A model generated the notes under the pieces. That model searched no databases and was not told the DNA's origin. It saw nothing but the letters and a program-made list of their open reading frames with translations. A stretch of DNA of 33,776 nt, from positions 1 through 33,776 of the forward strand of contig NZ_JASJOF010000017.1 of the NCBI RefSeq assembly GCF_030163795.1. The letters are read 5' to 3'. Positions 1-8,459 of this stretch are shown here, piece after piece. The DNA is from Roseicyclus marinus (GTDB lineage Bacteria; Pseudomonadota; Alphaproteobacteria; Rhodobacterales; Rhodobacteraceae). The position numbers and the translations under genes were made by a program. How positions within the stretch are numbered: position 1 is the first letter of the stretch; each line of letters begins with the position of its first letter.

Positions 1-2
1 CC

Positions 3-1136
3 GCCGAAGCGCGCGCCGCCGCGGAGGCCGCCGCCGCAGCACAGGCCGCCGCCATCGCCGAAGCCGCAGCCGAGGCCGAGGCCCGCCGCGCCGCCGTCGC
101 CGCCGAGATCGCCCGTCTCGCCGCCGAACGGGAGGCGCGCCGTCAGGCCGATGCCGGCATCGCCGCCTGCCTCGACACCGCAGGCCCGCCCTCCGCCGCC
201 GTCCCGGTCGACGAAGCGGCGCAGCGCGCCCTGTTCACGCGGCTGCGCGACGCGCTCCCCGCCTGCCAGGAGGCCGCCAACCTCGACCCGCAGGCCGGCG
301 GCCCGCTCTTTCATCTCGCCACCGTCGCGCAGGCGCGCGGCGAACATCGGGAGGCCGTGGCGCTCTACGACCGCGCGGCGGCGGCGGGCGTCGGCGCGGC
401 CCATACGCGGCTCGGCGATTACTACAATTTCGGCATCGGCCCGATCCGCCCCGACATCGACCGCGCCGTGGCCAGCTATCGTGCCGCGACCGATCTGGGC
501 GATCTGGCGGGCACGACGACGCTTGCCTTCATGTACCGGCTCGGGCGCGGCGTGCCGCGCGATACGGCCGAGATGCTCCGCCTGTTCCGCATCGCCGCCG
601 ATGGTGGCTACCACTTCGCCCAGATCAACCTCGCCCAGACCTATTTGACGGGCGAGGGTGTTCCGGGCGGCGCCGATCCCGCGCTCGGCATCCCCGACGC
701 CCGCGCCGCCGTGCCGCTTCTCGCCGCAGCTGCGCGGGGCGGCAATCTCGACGCAGCGCGTGGTCTCGCCGCGCTTTACGCCACGGGGGCCGAGGGCGTG
801 CCGCCCAATGCCTCCCAGCGCCTGCGCTGGACCCGGCATGTCGCCGAAACCGGCGATCCCGCCGCCATCGCGGCGCTGGCCTTCCTCCGCGAACAGGGGA
901 TCGGCGCGCCCGCCGACCCGCTTGCCGCCGCGCAGGGCTACATCGCCGCGCTCGAAACCGGCCAGATCGCGCCCGAGGCGCTCCGCGCCGCAGGCGGCCC
1001 GCGCGCGCCCGGATGGGACCGCCAGACCGCGATCGAGTTTCAGCGCATCTTGCAGGAGCGCGGGCTCTATCGTGGCCCGCTCGACGGCTTGGTCGGCCCC
1101 GGCACGCTTGGCGCGGCCCGCGCCGTCTCGGATTGA
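3..1136 (+). CDS. Sel1-repeat protein with C-terminal peptidoglycan-binding-like segment (5' partial)
   Basis: The frame is open from the left edge, so the start lies outside the window; 377 residues are visible. Visible residues 1–55 are almost entirely Ala, Glu and Arg and look like a charged coiled coil or helical stalk. From about residue 110 there are Sel1/TPR-like helical repeats with recurring A-x-x-G-x-x-x-A and LG-x-x-Y patterns (for example LGDYYNFGIG, LAQTYLTGEGV, LAALYATGAEGV). The last ~35 residues (FQRILQERGLYRGPLDGLVG) match the pattern of a PGBD-type peptidoglycan-binding repeat. Sel1 proteins usually scaffold protein complexes or signalling; an envelope role is inferred only from the C-terminal segment. 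Related Rhodobacteraceae proteins can carry an N-terminal caspase-like domain, but that part cannot be seen here. Converges on the AhpD-like gene 60 bases downstream. Confidence 0.8.
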   Translation, partial: AEARAAAEAAAAAQAAAIAEAAAEAEARRAAVAAEIARLAAEREARRQADAGIAACLDTAGPPSAAVPVDEAAQRALFTRLRDALPACQEAANLDPQAGGPLFHLATVAQARGEHREAVALYDRAAAAGVGAAHTRLGDYYNFGIGPIRPDIDRAVASYRAATDLGDLAGTTTLAFMYRLGRGVPRDTAEMLRLFRIAADGGYHFAQINLAQTYLTGEGVPGGADPALGIPDARAAVPLLAAAARGGNLDAARGLAALYATGAEGVPPNASQRLRWTRHVAETGDPAAIAALAFLREQGIGAPADPLAAAQGYIAALETGQIAPEALRAAGGPRAPGWDRQTAIEFQRILQERGLYRGPLDGLVGPGTLGAARAVSD

Positions 1137-1196
1137 AAGCTTTGGTTAACACTCCCGCCCGAATTTCAACGCTTCGTTAGGATGTGTTGGCAAAAA

Positions 1197-1769
1197 TTAA
1201 CGATCCATCCCGTGGTATTCGGGGTTCGGCATCATGTCCGCCGCGATGGCGAAGCGGTTGGACATGTTGAAAAAGCCGATCACATCGGCCAGGTCGAAAA
1301 TCTCGCCCTCGCTCAAGCCCGCATCGCGCAGGGCCTGCCGGTCCGGTTCGTCCACCTCCCACGGGGCGGTCGTCAATTTCCAAGCGAAATCAAGCATCTG
1401 ACGCTGCCGTTCCGGCAGGTCGGCGACGCGGTAATTCATCACCAGCATCTCGCCCAGATGCGGATCGCCAGACAGCGCGCGCACCGCCTGACCATGGGCG
1501 ACAAGGCAGTAAAAACAACGGTTTGCGCTGGAAACCACGACCGCGACCATCTCGCGCTCCAGCTTGCTCAACCCCGACGGGGCCAGCATCAGCGTGTTGT
1601 AGTATTGCGCAAAGGCCCTCAGCTTGTCCTGATTGCGCGAAAGGGTCCGCAAGACATTGGGAACAAACCCCAATTTCTCGGCGCAGACCTCGAAATAGCG
1701 GCGCATGTCCGCATCCAGATCGGCCGGATCGGGCAGGTCGTAGATCGACACATGGTCAGGCTGCGGCAT
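1197..1769 (-). CDS. Peroxidase-related enzyme, AhpD/carboxymuconolactone decarboxylase fold
   Basis: 190 residues, the usual size for the 'uncharacterized peroxidase-related' subgroup of the AhpD-like superfamily. The family core is clear: a helix leading into SSANRCFYCLVAHG, with a C85-x-x-C88 redox pair and H92, the arrangement used as a thiol peroxidase/disulfide relay in AhpD. The C-terminal part (DLADVIGFFNMSNRFA) is also typical. Cytosolic; no signal peptide. Likely reduces organic peroxides or shuttles thiols, but the physiological electron donor cannot be read from sequence. The upstream neighbour on the same strand is the JmjC-type oxygenase; a strong GC hairpin lies between them, so they are probably not one simple transcript. 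Confidence 0.88.
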   Translation of the reverse strand: MPQPDHVSIYDLPDPADLDADMRRYFEVCAEKLGFVPNVLRTLSRNQDKLRAFAQYYNTLMLAPSGLSKLEREMVAVVVSSANRCFYCLVAHGQAVRALSGDPHLGEMLVMNYRVADLPERQRQMLDFAWKLTTAPWEVDEPDRQALRDAGLSEGEIFDLADVIGFFNMSNRFAIAADMMPNPEYHGMDR

Positions 1770-1838
1770 GGGGGGTCCTCCTCCCGATCACCATTCCAGA
1801 GCCGCGCTTCCCCCGCAATCCCCCGGCTGCCTCTTCTC

Positions 1839-1885
1839 TGTTTTCCCAAATATCCCGGGGGGTTGCGGGGGGCAGCGCCCCCCGC
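1839..1885 (-). terminator. GC-rich hairpin plus GGGATATTT tract downstream of the oxygenase gene
   Basis: A perfect 9-bp stem (1865–1873 with 1877–1885, loop AGC) begins 17 bases after the oxygenase stop codon on the minus strand. On that strand it is followed by a run of C, then GGGATATTTGGG (down to about 1845), rather than a U-tract. I recognise this hairpin-plus-GGATATTT arrangement as a common intergenic element in Rhodobacterales genomes, often 3' of genes. Termination or 3'-end protection is inferred; only one copy is seen in this window. Confidence 0.5.
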
Positions 1886-1901
1886 CGTCACCACGCCCGC
1901 C

Positions 1902-3089
1902 TCAGTGGATGACCATCAGCCCCTCGCGCACGAGGCGGCGCACCAGCACCACCTTGCCCGCATCGTCCAACTCTCCGGGCAGGTCGGCCACGCGGATATC
2001 GCGGGCGGTGACGGCGGCCTCCAGCGTGTCGCGCGCAAAATCGGGCAGTTCGATTTCCGCCCCTTGGCAGATCAGCCGCACCGTTCCCTCCGCCTCGTCC
2101 GCCGTCAGATCGTGGATCAGATGCGGCCGCGCGCTGACATGCGTGTCGGGCCCCAAGCCCTTGAGTTTGCTCATTTCCGCCATCTGCCCATGGGCGCGGG
2201 GCACGCGGCCCGTCAGGAAATCCTGCTTGAACCCTTCCAGCAATTTGGCCAGCGGCGCTGTCTCGGCGATCTGTCCCAGCATCGCCTCGAACTCGGCCTG
2301 ATGGCGCGTCACGTCATAGCCGCGATTGGCGAAGCCGGGCGGCAGCGCGCGGCGCAGCACCGGATCGCTATGGGCCATGACGTTCACGGCCTCGACCAGC
2401 ACATCGGCCCATGTCCGGCACATCAGTCCTGTGGTGATGTGCAAGGACGGCTCGCCGGTTGCCACAGCATCATGCGCCAGCCCCCGCGGCACATACAACA
2501 TGTCGCCCGGTTGCAGCACGAACCGCGCCGTTTCCGGCCCGATCTGCATCTGCGTCGGGTCGAAGGCCTGACTGGTCAGCGGCAGTTCCACCGGCGTGTC
2601 GTAGAACCGCCACTCCTTGGTTCCCGCGATCTGCAAGACCAGCACGTCATGGTCGTCGTAATGCGCGCGGAACCCTTGGCTCTGGGCTTGCGTCATGTAG
2701 ATGTTGGTCTGCACCCGCGCCGAAAACACCGCCTCCAGCGCGCGGCAGAAGGCCGCCAGCCGCGGCAGCCGTTCATGCAGCCCCGACAAGATCACCGTCG
2801 CCCCGTCCGCGAACAGCTGGTTCACCCGGACCGGGTCTATGACGCCGGATTCATAGGCGAAATCGGCAGGCGTGATGTCCCCCGCGGCACGGGTGACGTT
2901 GATCTCGGGAACCGACAGGCCCATGGTCGTCACGACGTGATCGATATCGGAAAAACTCAGCAAGTCACCGTAATAGGATGCTTGATCCCGCGTGATGTGA
3001 AGCGGGGCCTTTTCGTAATGATCGGCAAAGAAGGTCTCGGGGCTGACCGGGGCGATGCACCAGTCGAAGCTGAAGTCGTGGTTTGGCAT
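1902..3089 (-). CDS. JmjC/cupin 2-oxoglutarate oxygenase, NO66/YcfD (ribosomal oxygenase)-like
   Basis: 395 residues. The Fe(II) site is explicit: H143-Y-D145 in FRAHYDDHDVLVLQIAGTKEW and the distal H206 in PGDMLYVPRGLAHDA, matching the HxD…H triad and the PGD-x-LY-x-PRG-x-x-H signature of the MINA53/NO66/YcfD group. The N-terminal ~95 residues and the C-terminal ~150 residues, which should form the dimerisation and winged-helix regions of this group, are present, so the protein looks complete. Known members hydroxylate ribosomal proteins (E. coli YcfD modifies an arginine of L16); whether this one does so is inference. Cytosolic. It is transcribed divergently from the small Tat protein, with a 193-base shared upstream region. 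Confidence 0.88.
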   Translation of the reverse strand: MPNHDFSFDWCIAPVSPETFFADHYEKAPLHITRDQASYYGDLLSFSDIDHVVTTMGLSVPEINVTRAAGDITPADFAYESGVIDPVRVNQLFADGATVILSGLHERLPRLAAFCRALEAVFSARVQTNIYMTQAQSQGFRAHYDDHDVLVLQIAGTKEWRFYDTPVELPLTSQAFDPTQMQIGPETARFVLQPGDMLYVPRGLAHDAVATGEPSLHITTGLMCRTWADVLVEAVNVMAHSDPVLRRALPPGFANRGYDVTRHQAEFEAMLGQIAETAPLAKLLEGFKQDFLTGRVPRAHGQMAEMSKLKGLGPDTHVSARPHLIHDLTADEAEGTVRLICQGAEIELPDFARDTLEAAVTARDIRVADLPGELDDAGKVVLVRRLVREGLMVIH

Positions 3090-3282
3090 GGGGACTCACG
3101 GTATGAAAACTGGACCGTGATAGTTTGACCACGCCCAAGGACAGGCGTCCATCCCCGGAGCCTTGACGGGAACGCGAAGATTGACCGGCGATGCAGGCTT
3201 TGCGACAAGAGGGACAGCAAACCGGTCTCGCCGGATGTGAGCGACAAATAGCAAGACAGCACCCCAAGAGGAGAGACGTGCC

Positions 3283-3582
3283 ATGTCCAGCGATGACAAG
3301 AAGAAACCCAAGACACTGTCAGATAGCGACATCAAGACGGAACACCGGTCCGGCCGGCGCGGTTTTCTCGGCCTGATGGCCGTGGGCGGTGCCGCCGGCG
3401 CGGCGGCGGCGCTCGGGGCCGGTCAATCGCAGGCGCAGGCGACCGATAGCGACAATGGCAACTGGACCGATCGCGGCGGCTGTGGTCGGGGCGGTGGCGG
3501 TCTTTACACCGGGCGCACCGATGCCGACAGCGGCAACATCACCGACAGCGCGGGCTACGGACGCGGCGCGCCCTACTGCTGA
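3283..3582 (+). CDS. Small Tat-exported protein with duplicated Asp/Gly-rich 17-mer
   Basis: 99 residues starting at an ATG preceded by AGGAGAG. Residues 23–32 (SGRRGFLGLM) are a twin-arginine motif followed by an Ala/Gly hydrophobic stretch and an AQA cleavage site near residue 53, so a mature peptide of about 46 residues is expected in the periplasm or outside. The mature part is two aligned 17-residue units, TDSDNGNWTDRGGCGRG (54–70) and TDADSGNITDSAGYGRG (79–95), sharing T-D-x-D-x-G-N-x-T-D. The Asp spacing (positions 1, 3 and 9 of the loop) resembles calcium-binding DxDxDGxxD loops, but Gly replaces the usual third Asp. Two Cys remain (67 and the final residue, 99). Function unknown; metal binding is a hypothesis. 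Followed by a strong terminator, so probably monocistronic. Confidence 0.8.
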   Translation: MSSDDKKKPKTLSDSDIKTEHRSGRRGFLGLMAVGGAAGAAAALGAGQSQAQATDSDNGNWTDRGGCGRGGGGLYTGRTDADSGNITDSAGYGRGAPYC

Positions 3583-3603
3583 GCCAAGGGCGCGACAGGA
3601 AAG

Positions 3604-3634
3604 AACCGCCGTCCGGCAGGGGCGGCGGTTTTTT
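3604..3634 (+). terminator. Rho-independent terminator after the Tat protein gene
   Basis: 8-bp perfect stem AACCGCCG (3604–3611) with CGGCGGTT (3623–3630), 11-base loop, and a run of six T at 3629–3634. It ends the small Tat gene. It also lies just past the 3' end of the convergent regulator gene, whose stop is at 3654. Confidence 0.9.
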
Positions 3635-3653
3635 CATGGGCCGAAGGCTCCGC

Positions 3654-4355
3654 TCAGATCATCCGGATCACATCCTTGTCGATCGACAGGACATAGCCCT
3701 TGCGGGCGATGTTCTTGATCAGCAATTCGCTGACGATCTGGTTGCCCAGCGTGTCGCGCAACCGCTTGATCCGCGTCGCGCCTGCCGCCTCGTCGGCGTC
3801 GGTTTCATGCTTGCCCGAGACCATCGCCTCAATCTGCGCGCCCGACAGCACCTCGTCATCCAGCCGCGCCTCGGCCAGCACGCTCAGCGTTTCCATCGCG
3901 GCATCCGTCAGCTTGAATTCGAGATTGTTGATCAGCACCACCCGTTCCTCGCGGCTGAGGATCAGCGACGATACCTGTATCCCCTGCCGCTCGATCTGGC
4001 CGATGCGGCGGTTGAGCGTCACGATGGTGACGAGAAACACCAGACAGGCAACCAGAAGGGCCGTGGCGAACAGCATCAGCACGAAGATCACCGCGCGATA
4101 GCTTTCCAGCACCTTGGAGAAACTCGTTCCGGTCTGCGCCATGATCTCGAGCACACGGGTCGCGTCGGGGTCGCGCACGTCGTTCAGGACGAACACCTCG
4201 GCCACGGCGGCATTGAACGCGTCGGCATCGGGCAGGTTCAGGAACAACAGCACGGCGCAGGCGGCCAGCACCCCGACCACGCCCAGCACTCCGAAAAGAA
4301 CGATCCGCCCCGAGGCGATCCGCGTCTCAGAAACGGAGGAAATACTCTGCGGCAT
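3654..4355 (-). CDS. Membrane-anchored winged-helix (OmpR/ToxR-type) transcriptional regulator
   Basis: 233 residues from the ATG at 4355, chosen because GAGGAGAG sits 4–5 bases upstream; an in-frame ATG 30 bases earlier lacks a comparable site. Two hydrophobic segments (about 17–40 and 88–114) flank an acidic loop (41–87). Positive residues before TM1 and after TM2 (NRRIGQIERQ) place both ends in the cytoplasm and the loop in the periplasm. Residues ~140–226 (LTDAAMETLSVLAEARL, then ATRIKRLRDTLGNQ and ARKGYVLSID) have the pattern of an OmpR-type winged helix, including the terminal GYxL hairpin. No receiver or kinase domain is present. This suggests direct one-component sensing across the membrane. 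The start overlaps the end of the upstream small exported-protein gene by 29 bases, arguing for translational coupling. Targets unknown. Confidence 0.75.
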   Translation of the reverse strand: MPQSISSVSETRIASGRIVLFGVLGVVGVLAACAVLLFLNLPDADAFNAAVAEVFVLNDVRDPDATRVLEIMAQTGTSFSKVLESYRAVIFVLMLFATALLVACLVFLVTIVTLNRRIGQIERQGIQVSSLILSREERVVLINNLEFKLTDAAMETLSVLAEARLDDEVLSGAQIEAMVSGKHETDADEAAGATRIKRLRDTLGNQIVSELLIKNIARKGYVLSIDKDVIRMI

Positions 4356-4617
4356 CCGCTCTCCTCGTGGCGAGGCCCTGCTCATCGAAGACCGATACCA
4401 CCTGCAACAATTCCCACCCGCCCTGTGCGATCCGGTCCGCGATCACAGGCTCTGCCGCGACCACCGTACAGGCGTCGGGCGGCAGTTCGATCACACCGTA
4501 ATGAAGTCTGAGCGGGTTATCCATCTTTGCCCGGTAGTCGGCGTAACACGCCGCCAGCGCCGGGTTGGCCACAAGCATCAGCGTGCCGGCAAGGGTGAGG
4601 GGGCGAAGCCATGTCAT
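4327..4617 (-). CDS. Small exported protein, DUF4177-like pattern
   Basis: 96 residues from the ATG at 4617, where a signal peptide begins (MTWLRPLTLAGTLMLVANPALA, charged start, hydrophobic core and ALA-A cleavage site); the longer open frame upstream has no signal-like start. The mature ~74 residues contain two Cys (one directly after the cleavage site, one in PPDACTVV) and end in GGWELLQVVSVFDEQG…AEYFLRF, which resembles the 'GWEL-x-x-V' core of DUF4177-like small proteins. Probably periplasmic. It is the first gene of a two-gene unit and its 3' end overlaps the membrane regulator gene. A periplasmic partner or ligand-presenting role for that regulator, analogous in arrangement to ToxR/ToxS, is inference. 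Confidence 0.65.
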   Translation of the reverse strand: MTWLRPLTLAGTLMLVANPALAACYADYRAKMDNPLRLHYGVIELPPDACTVVAAEPVIADRIAQGGWELLQVVSVFDEQGLATRRADAAEYFLRF

Positions 4618-4690
4618 ATGTCTGCTCGATCCTGTTTGTGTCCCCCGGCTGCGTGGGGTTTGCGTTACTGCCTTGCCCCGGTGCGCCTGC

Positions 4691-4703
4691 GTCATGCAAT
4701 GAC
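4691..4703. promoter_or_regulatory. Inverted repeat GTCAT-N3-ATGAC in the divergent region
   Basis: Perfect 5-bp arms separated by GCA, located between the minus-strand small exported gene (start 4617) and rnhB (start 4789). Its centre (4697) is 32 bases, about three helical turns, from the centre of the 17-bp palindrome next to it. Candidate operator; no regulator assigned. Confidence 0.35.
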
Positions 4704-4720
4704 ATCTGCCACGAACGGCG

Positions 4721-4737
4721 CGGTTATCCGATAACCG
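4721..4737. promoter_or_regulatory. 17-bp perfect palindrome CGGTTATC-C-GATAACCG
   Basis: Eight-base arms around a single C, so it cannot form an RNA hairpin with a usable loop and is more likely a DNA-binding site. It lies 51 bases upstream of rnhB and about 104 bases upstream of the divergent exported-protein gene. It could be the operator of the membrane winged-helix regulator two genes away, or of an unlinked repressor. Confidence 0.5.
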
Positions 4738-4788
4738 ACCGCTTCGGCCCGCCCTTGTGCGCGGATGGGCGGCATGGGATGAACACTC

Positions 4789-5406
4789 ATGCCACGAAAC
4801 CGTCCCGACCTGAGCCATGAAACCGCCCTTGGCGCGCGGGTCTGCGGCGTCGACGAGGCGGGGCGCGGTCCGTTGGCAGGGCCCGTTTCGGCGGCGGCCG
4901 TGATCCTGAACCCCGCCGACATTCCGGACGGCCTGAACGATTCAAAGACCCTGACCGCCGCACGGCGCGAGGCGCTGTTCGACCAGATCCACGCCCGCGC
5001 GCAGGTCAGCCTTGCTTGGGCCAGCGTCGAGGAAATCGACCGGCTGAACATCCGCGCGGCGTCTCTCCTCGCAATGCGGCGCGCGGTCGAGGGGCTGTCG
5101 CCCACACCCGACGCGGCGCTGATCGACGGCAACGCCTGCCCCGAGGGGTTGCCGTGCCGCGGCGTGACGCTGGTCAAGGGCGATGCGCTCAGCCTGTCGG
5201 TCGCCGCCGCCTCGATCATCGCCAAGGTGGCGCGCGACCGGGTGATGACAGCCTTGGCCTCCGAGTTCCCCGGCTATGGCTGGGAGGTCAACGCAGGCTA
5301 CCCAACGGCGGCGCACCGGGCGGCCCTACTAGATCTGGGGGTTACCCCCCACCATAGACGGTCGTTCCGGCCCGTGCACAACATATTGCTGTCCGCCATC
5401 AAATAA
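4789..5406 (+). CDS. rnhB: Ribonuclease HII
   Basis: 205 residues. It removes ribonucleotides and RNA primers from RNA–DNA hybrids in the cytosol. The signature [14 protein letters not shown] (20–33) supplies D22 and E23; D113 in ALIDGN and D131 in [20 protein letters not shown] complete the four-carboxylate metal site. [11 protein letters not shown] and [11 protein letters not shown] are the usual C-terminal motifs. Length is normal. Start taken at the ATG at 4789; the ribosome-binding site is weak. It is followed after 98 bases by ccrM on the same strand, an order common in alphaproteobacteria, although the AT-rich gap suggests ccrM also has its own promoter. Confidence 0.95.
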   Translation: MPRNRPDLSHETALGARVCGVDEAGRGPLAGPVSAAAVILNPADIPDGLNDSKTLTAARREALFDQIHARAQVSLAWASVEEIDRLNIRAASLLAMRRAVEGLSPTPDAALIDGNACPEGLPCRGVTLVKGDALSLSVAAASIIAKVARDRVMTALASEFPGYGWEVNAGYPTAAHRAALLDLGVTPHHRRSFRPVHNILLSAIK

Positions 5407-6608
<1,202 letters not shown>

Positions 6609-6660
6609 AACAGGCATGAACCACGGGCCCGGCGCGATCCGCCGCGCCGCCCGATCTCTG

Positions 6661-6696
6661 CCCCCGTCGGCAACCCAGGCCCGGCGGGGGTTTTTT
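6661..6696 (+). terminator. Rho-independent terminator after ccrM
   Basis: 10-bp stem CCCCCGTCGG (6661–6670) with CCGGCGGGGG (6681–6690), one G·U pair, 10-base loop, then six T at 6691–6696. It is 52 bases past the ccrM stop. It has no U-tract in the other direction, so it serves the plus strand. Confidence 0.9.
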
Positions 6697-6755
6697 CATG
6701 TCCAGTGCCTTGCGAAGGCTCTCGGACCCGTCACCCCGACCGCCCGGGGCGCAGA

Positions 6756-8459
6756 TCAAGCCACCGCCAGCCCCTCGTCGCTCAACCCGTCGAGACGCGG
6801 CATCAGCGACAGCAATTCCCGCGTGTAGGGATGTTGCGGGGCTGCGAACAGGGCCTCGGTCTCGGCCACCTCGACCAGCTTGCCATCTTTCATCACGCCG
6901 ACCCGGTCGCACATCTGCCGCACCACGGGCAGGTCGTGGGAGATGAACAGCATGGTCAGGTTCAGATGTTCCTGCAAATCCTTGAGGATATTCAGGATCT
7001 GCGCCTGGATCGACACGTCGAGTGCGCTTGTCGGCTCGTCGCAGATCAAGAACCGTGGCTGGGTGGCCAACGCGCGGGCGATCGAAATCCGCTGTCTCTG
7101 CCCGCCCGAAAATTCGTGCGGATACTTCAGCCCCGCCTCGGCCCCCAATCCCACGCGATCCAGCAACTCCGACACGCGCGCCTGTAGCGCCGCGCCCTTG
7201 AGCAGACCGTGATGGCGCGCGGGCTCTGCCACGATCTCGTCGACGCGCATGCGCGGGTTCAGGCTCGAATACGGGTCCTGAAAGATCATCTGGATTTCGC
7301 GGCGGTACCAGTCCGGCACGCCCCGCGCGGTGGCCGTCACGTCGCGCCCGCCATAGCGTACGGTCCCGCCGTCCACGGCATATAGCCCCGCGATCATGCG
7401 TGCGATGGTCGATTTGCCCGAACCGCTTTCGCCGACCAGCCCGAAAACCTCGCCTTGGTTGATGGTAAACCGCGCCGCGTCGACGGCAGTGAAATACTCC
7501 CGCCGCGACGGCAACAGCGCGCGTTTCGAGACAAAGCGCTTGGTGATCCCCTCGACCTCGATCAGGGGGGCGCCGCGTTCCGCCTCGGGCTTGGGCCAGT
7601 TGCGGGCCAGATCCTCGATGGCAAAGCCCGTGACGCGCCCGCCGTAGGAAATCAGCGGAAAGCGCCGCAGCTTCAGCGTGGGCCGGGGCACGGCGGCGAT
7701 CAACGACTTGGTATAGGGATGGTCCGGCTTGCCCAGAACCTGGGCGGTGGGGCCCGTTTCCACCACCTCGCCCATATACATGACGGTCACCACGTCGGTC
7801 GTATCCGCAATGACGCCCATGTCATGGGTGATCAGGATCACGCCCACCTGACGTTCCCGCGCCAGCCCCTTGATCAGGTCCAGGATCTGCGCCTGGATCG
7901 AGACATCGAGCGCGGTCGTGGGTTCGTCCGCGATGATCACGTCGGGTTCCGAACACAGCGCCAGCGCGATCACCACGCGCTGCCGCATCCCGCCGGAAAA
8001 CTGGTGCGGATACTGGTTCACCCGCTCCTTGGGGTTGGGGATGCCGACACGTTCGATCAGGTCGATGGCGCGGGCCTCGGCCTCGGCCTCCGACAGGCCC
8101 AGATGCGCCTTGATCGTTTCCACCAACTGCTGGCCCACCGTGAAGAGCGGGTTCAACGAGGTCAGCGGGTCCTGAAAGATCATAGAGATCTTCTTGCCGC
8201 GCAGATCGGCCATCGCCGCGGCATCAAGGCCCGAGATCTCCTCGCCCCGGAACCGGATCACCCCGCCCGTGATCCGCCCCGGCGGATCCAAGAGGCCCAT
8301 GACAGCCGCCCCGATGGTGGATTTGCCCGCGCCGCTTTCGCCCACAAGGCCGTGGATCTGTCCCGCCTCGACGGTCAGATGCGCATTCTTGACCGCGGTG
8401 AAGGTCTTGCGCCGCGTCGGGAACTGGACGGTGAGGTTGTCGATTTCCAGCAATGCCAT
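6756..8459 (-). CDS. Oligopeptide/dipeptide-type ABC importer, fused double ATPase
   Basis: 567 residues containing two complete nucleotide-binding domains, equivalent to DppD and DppF joined. Domain 1: Walker A GESGAGKST (40–48), signature FSGGMRQRV (154–162), Walker B VIIADEP (174–180). Domain 2: Walker A GESGSGKST (343–351), signature FSGGQRQRI (450–458), Walker B FLICDEP (470–476). Each domain has the short C-terminal oligopeptide-family motif region (HPYTKSL, HPYTREL). It hydrolyses ATP to drive import at the inner membrane. Last gene of the minus-strand operon; its start overlaps the upstream permease stop by one base (TGATG). Substrate cannot be read from sequence; peptides are the default, but sugars or glutathione are imported by close relatives. 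Confidence 0.92.
   Translation of the reverse strand: MALLEIDNLTVQFPTRRKTFTAVKNAHLTVEAGQIHGLVGESGAGKSTIGAAVMGLLDPPGRITGGVIRFRGEEISGLDAAAMADLRGKKISMIFQDPLTSLNPLFTVGQQLVETIKAHLGLSEAEAEARAIDLIERVGIPNPKERVNQYPHQFSGGMRQRVVIALALCSEPDVIIADEPTTALDVSIQAQILDLIKGLARERQVGVILITHDMGVIADTTDVVTVMYMGEVVETGPTAQVLGKPDHPYTKSLIAAVPRPTLKLRRFPLISYGGRVTGFAIEDLARNWPKPEAERGAPLIEVEGITKRFVSKRALLPSRREYFTAVDAARFTINQGEVFGLVGESGSGKSTIARMIAGLYAVDGGTVRYGGRDVTATARGVPDWYRREIQMIFQDPYSSLNPRMRVDEIVAEPARHHGLLKGAALQARVSELLDRVGLGAEAGLKYPHEFSGGQRQRISIARALATQPRFLICDEPTSALDVSIQAQILNILKDLQEHLNLTMLFISHDLPVVRQMCDRVGVMKDGKLVEVAETEALFAAPQHPYTRELLSLMPRLDGLSDEGLAVA

Noticed and set aside
1182-3128. Long plus-strand open frame (648 codons) opposite the AhpD-like and oxygenase genes
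   Set aside because: It is antisense to two well-recognised genes, has His/Arg/Gln-rich composition typical of high-GC shadow frames, and no ribosome-binding site or family match.
4722-4736. DnaA-box-like TTATCC in the rnhB upstream palindrome
   Set aside because: TTATCCGAT departs from TTATNCACA at the last positions, there is no cluster of boxes and no replication gene; a symmetric operator explains it better.
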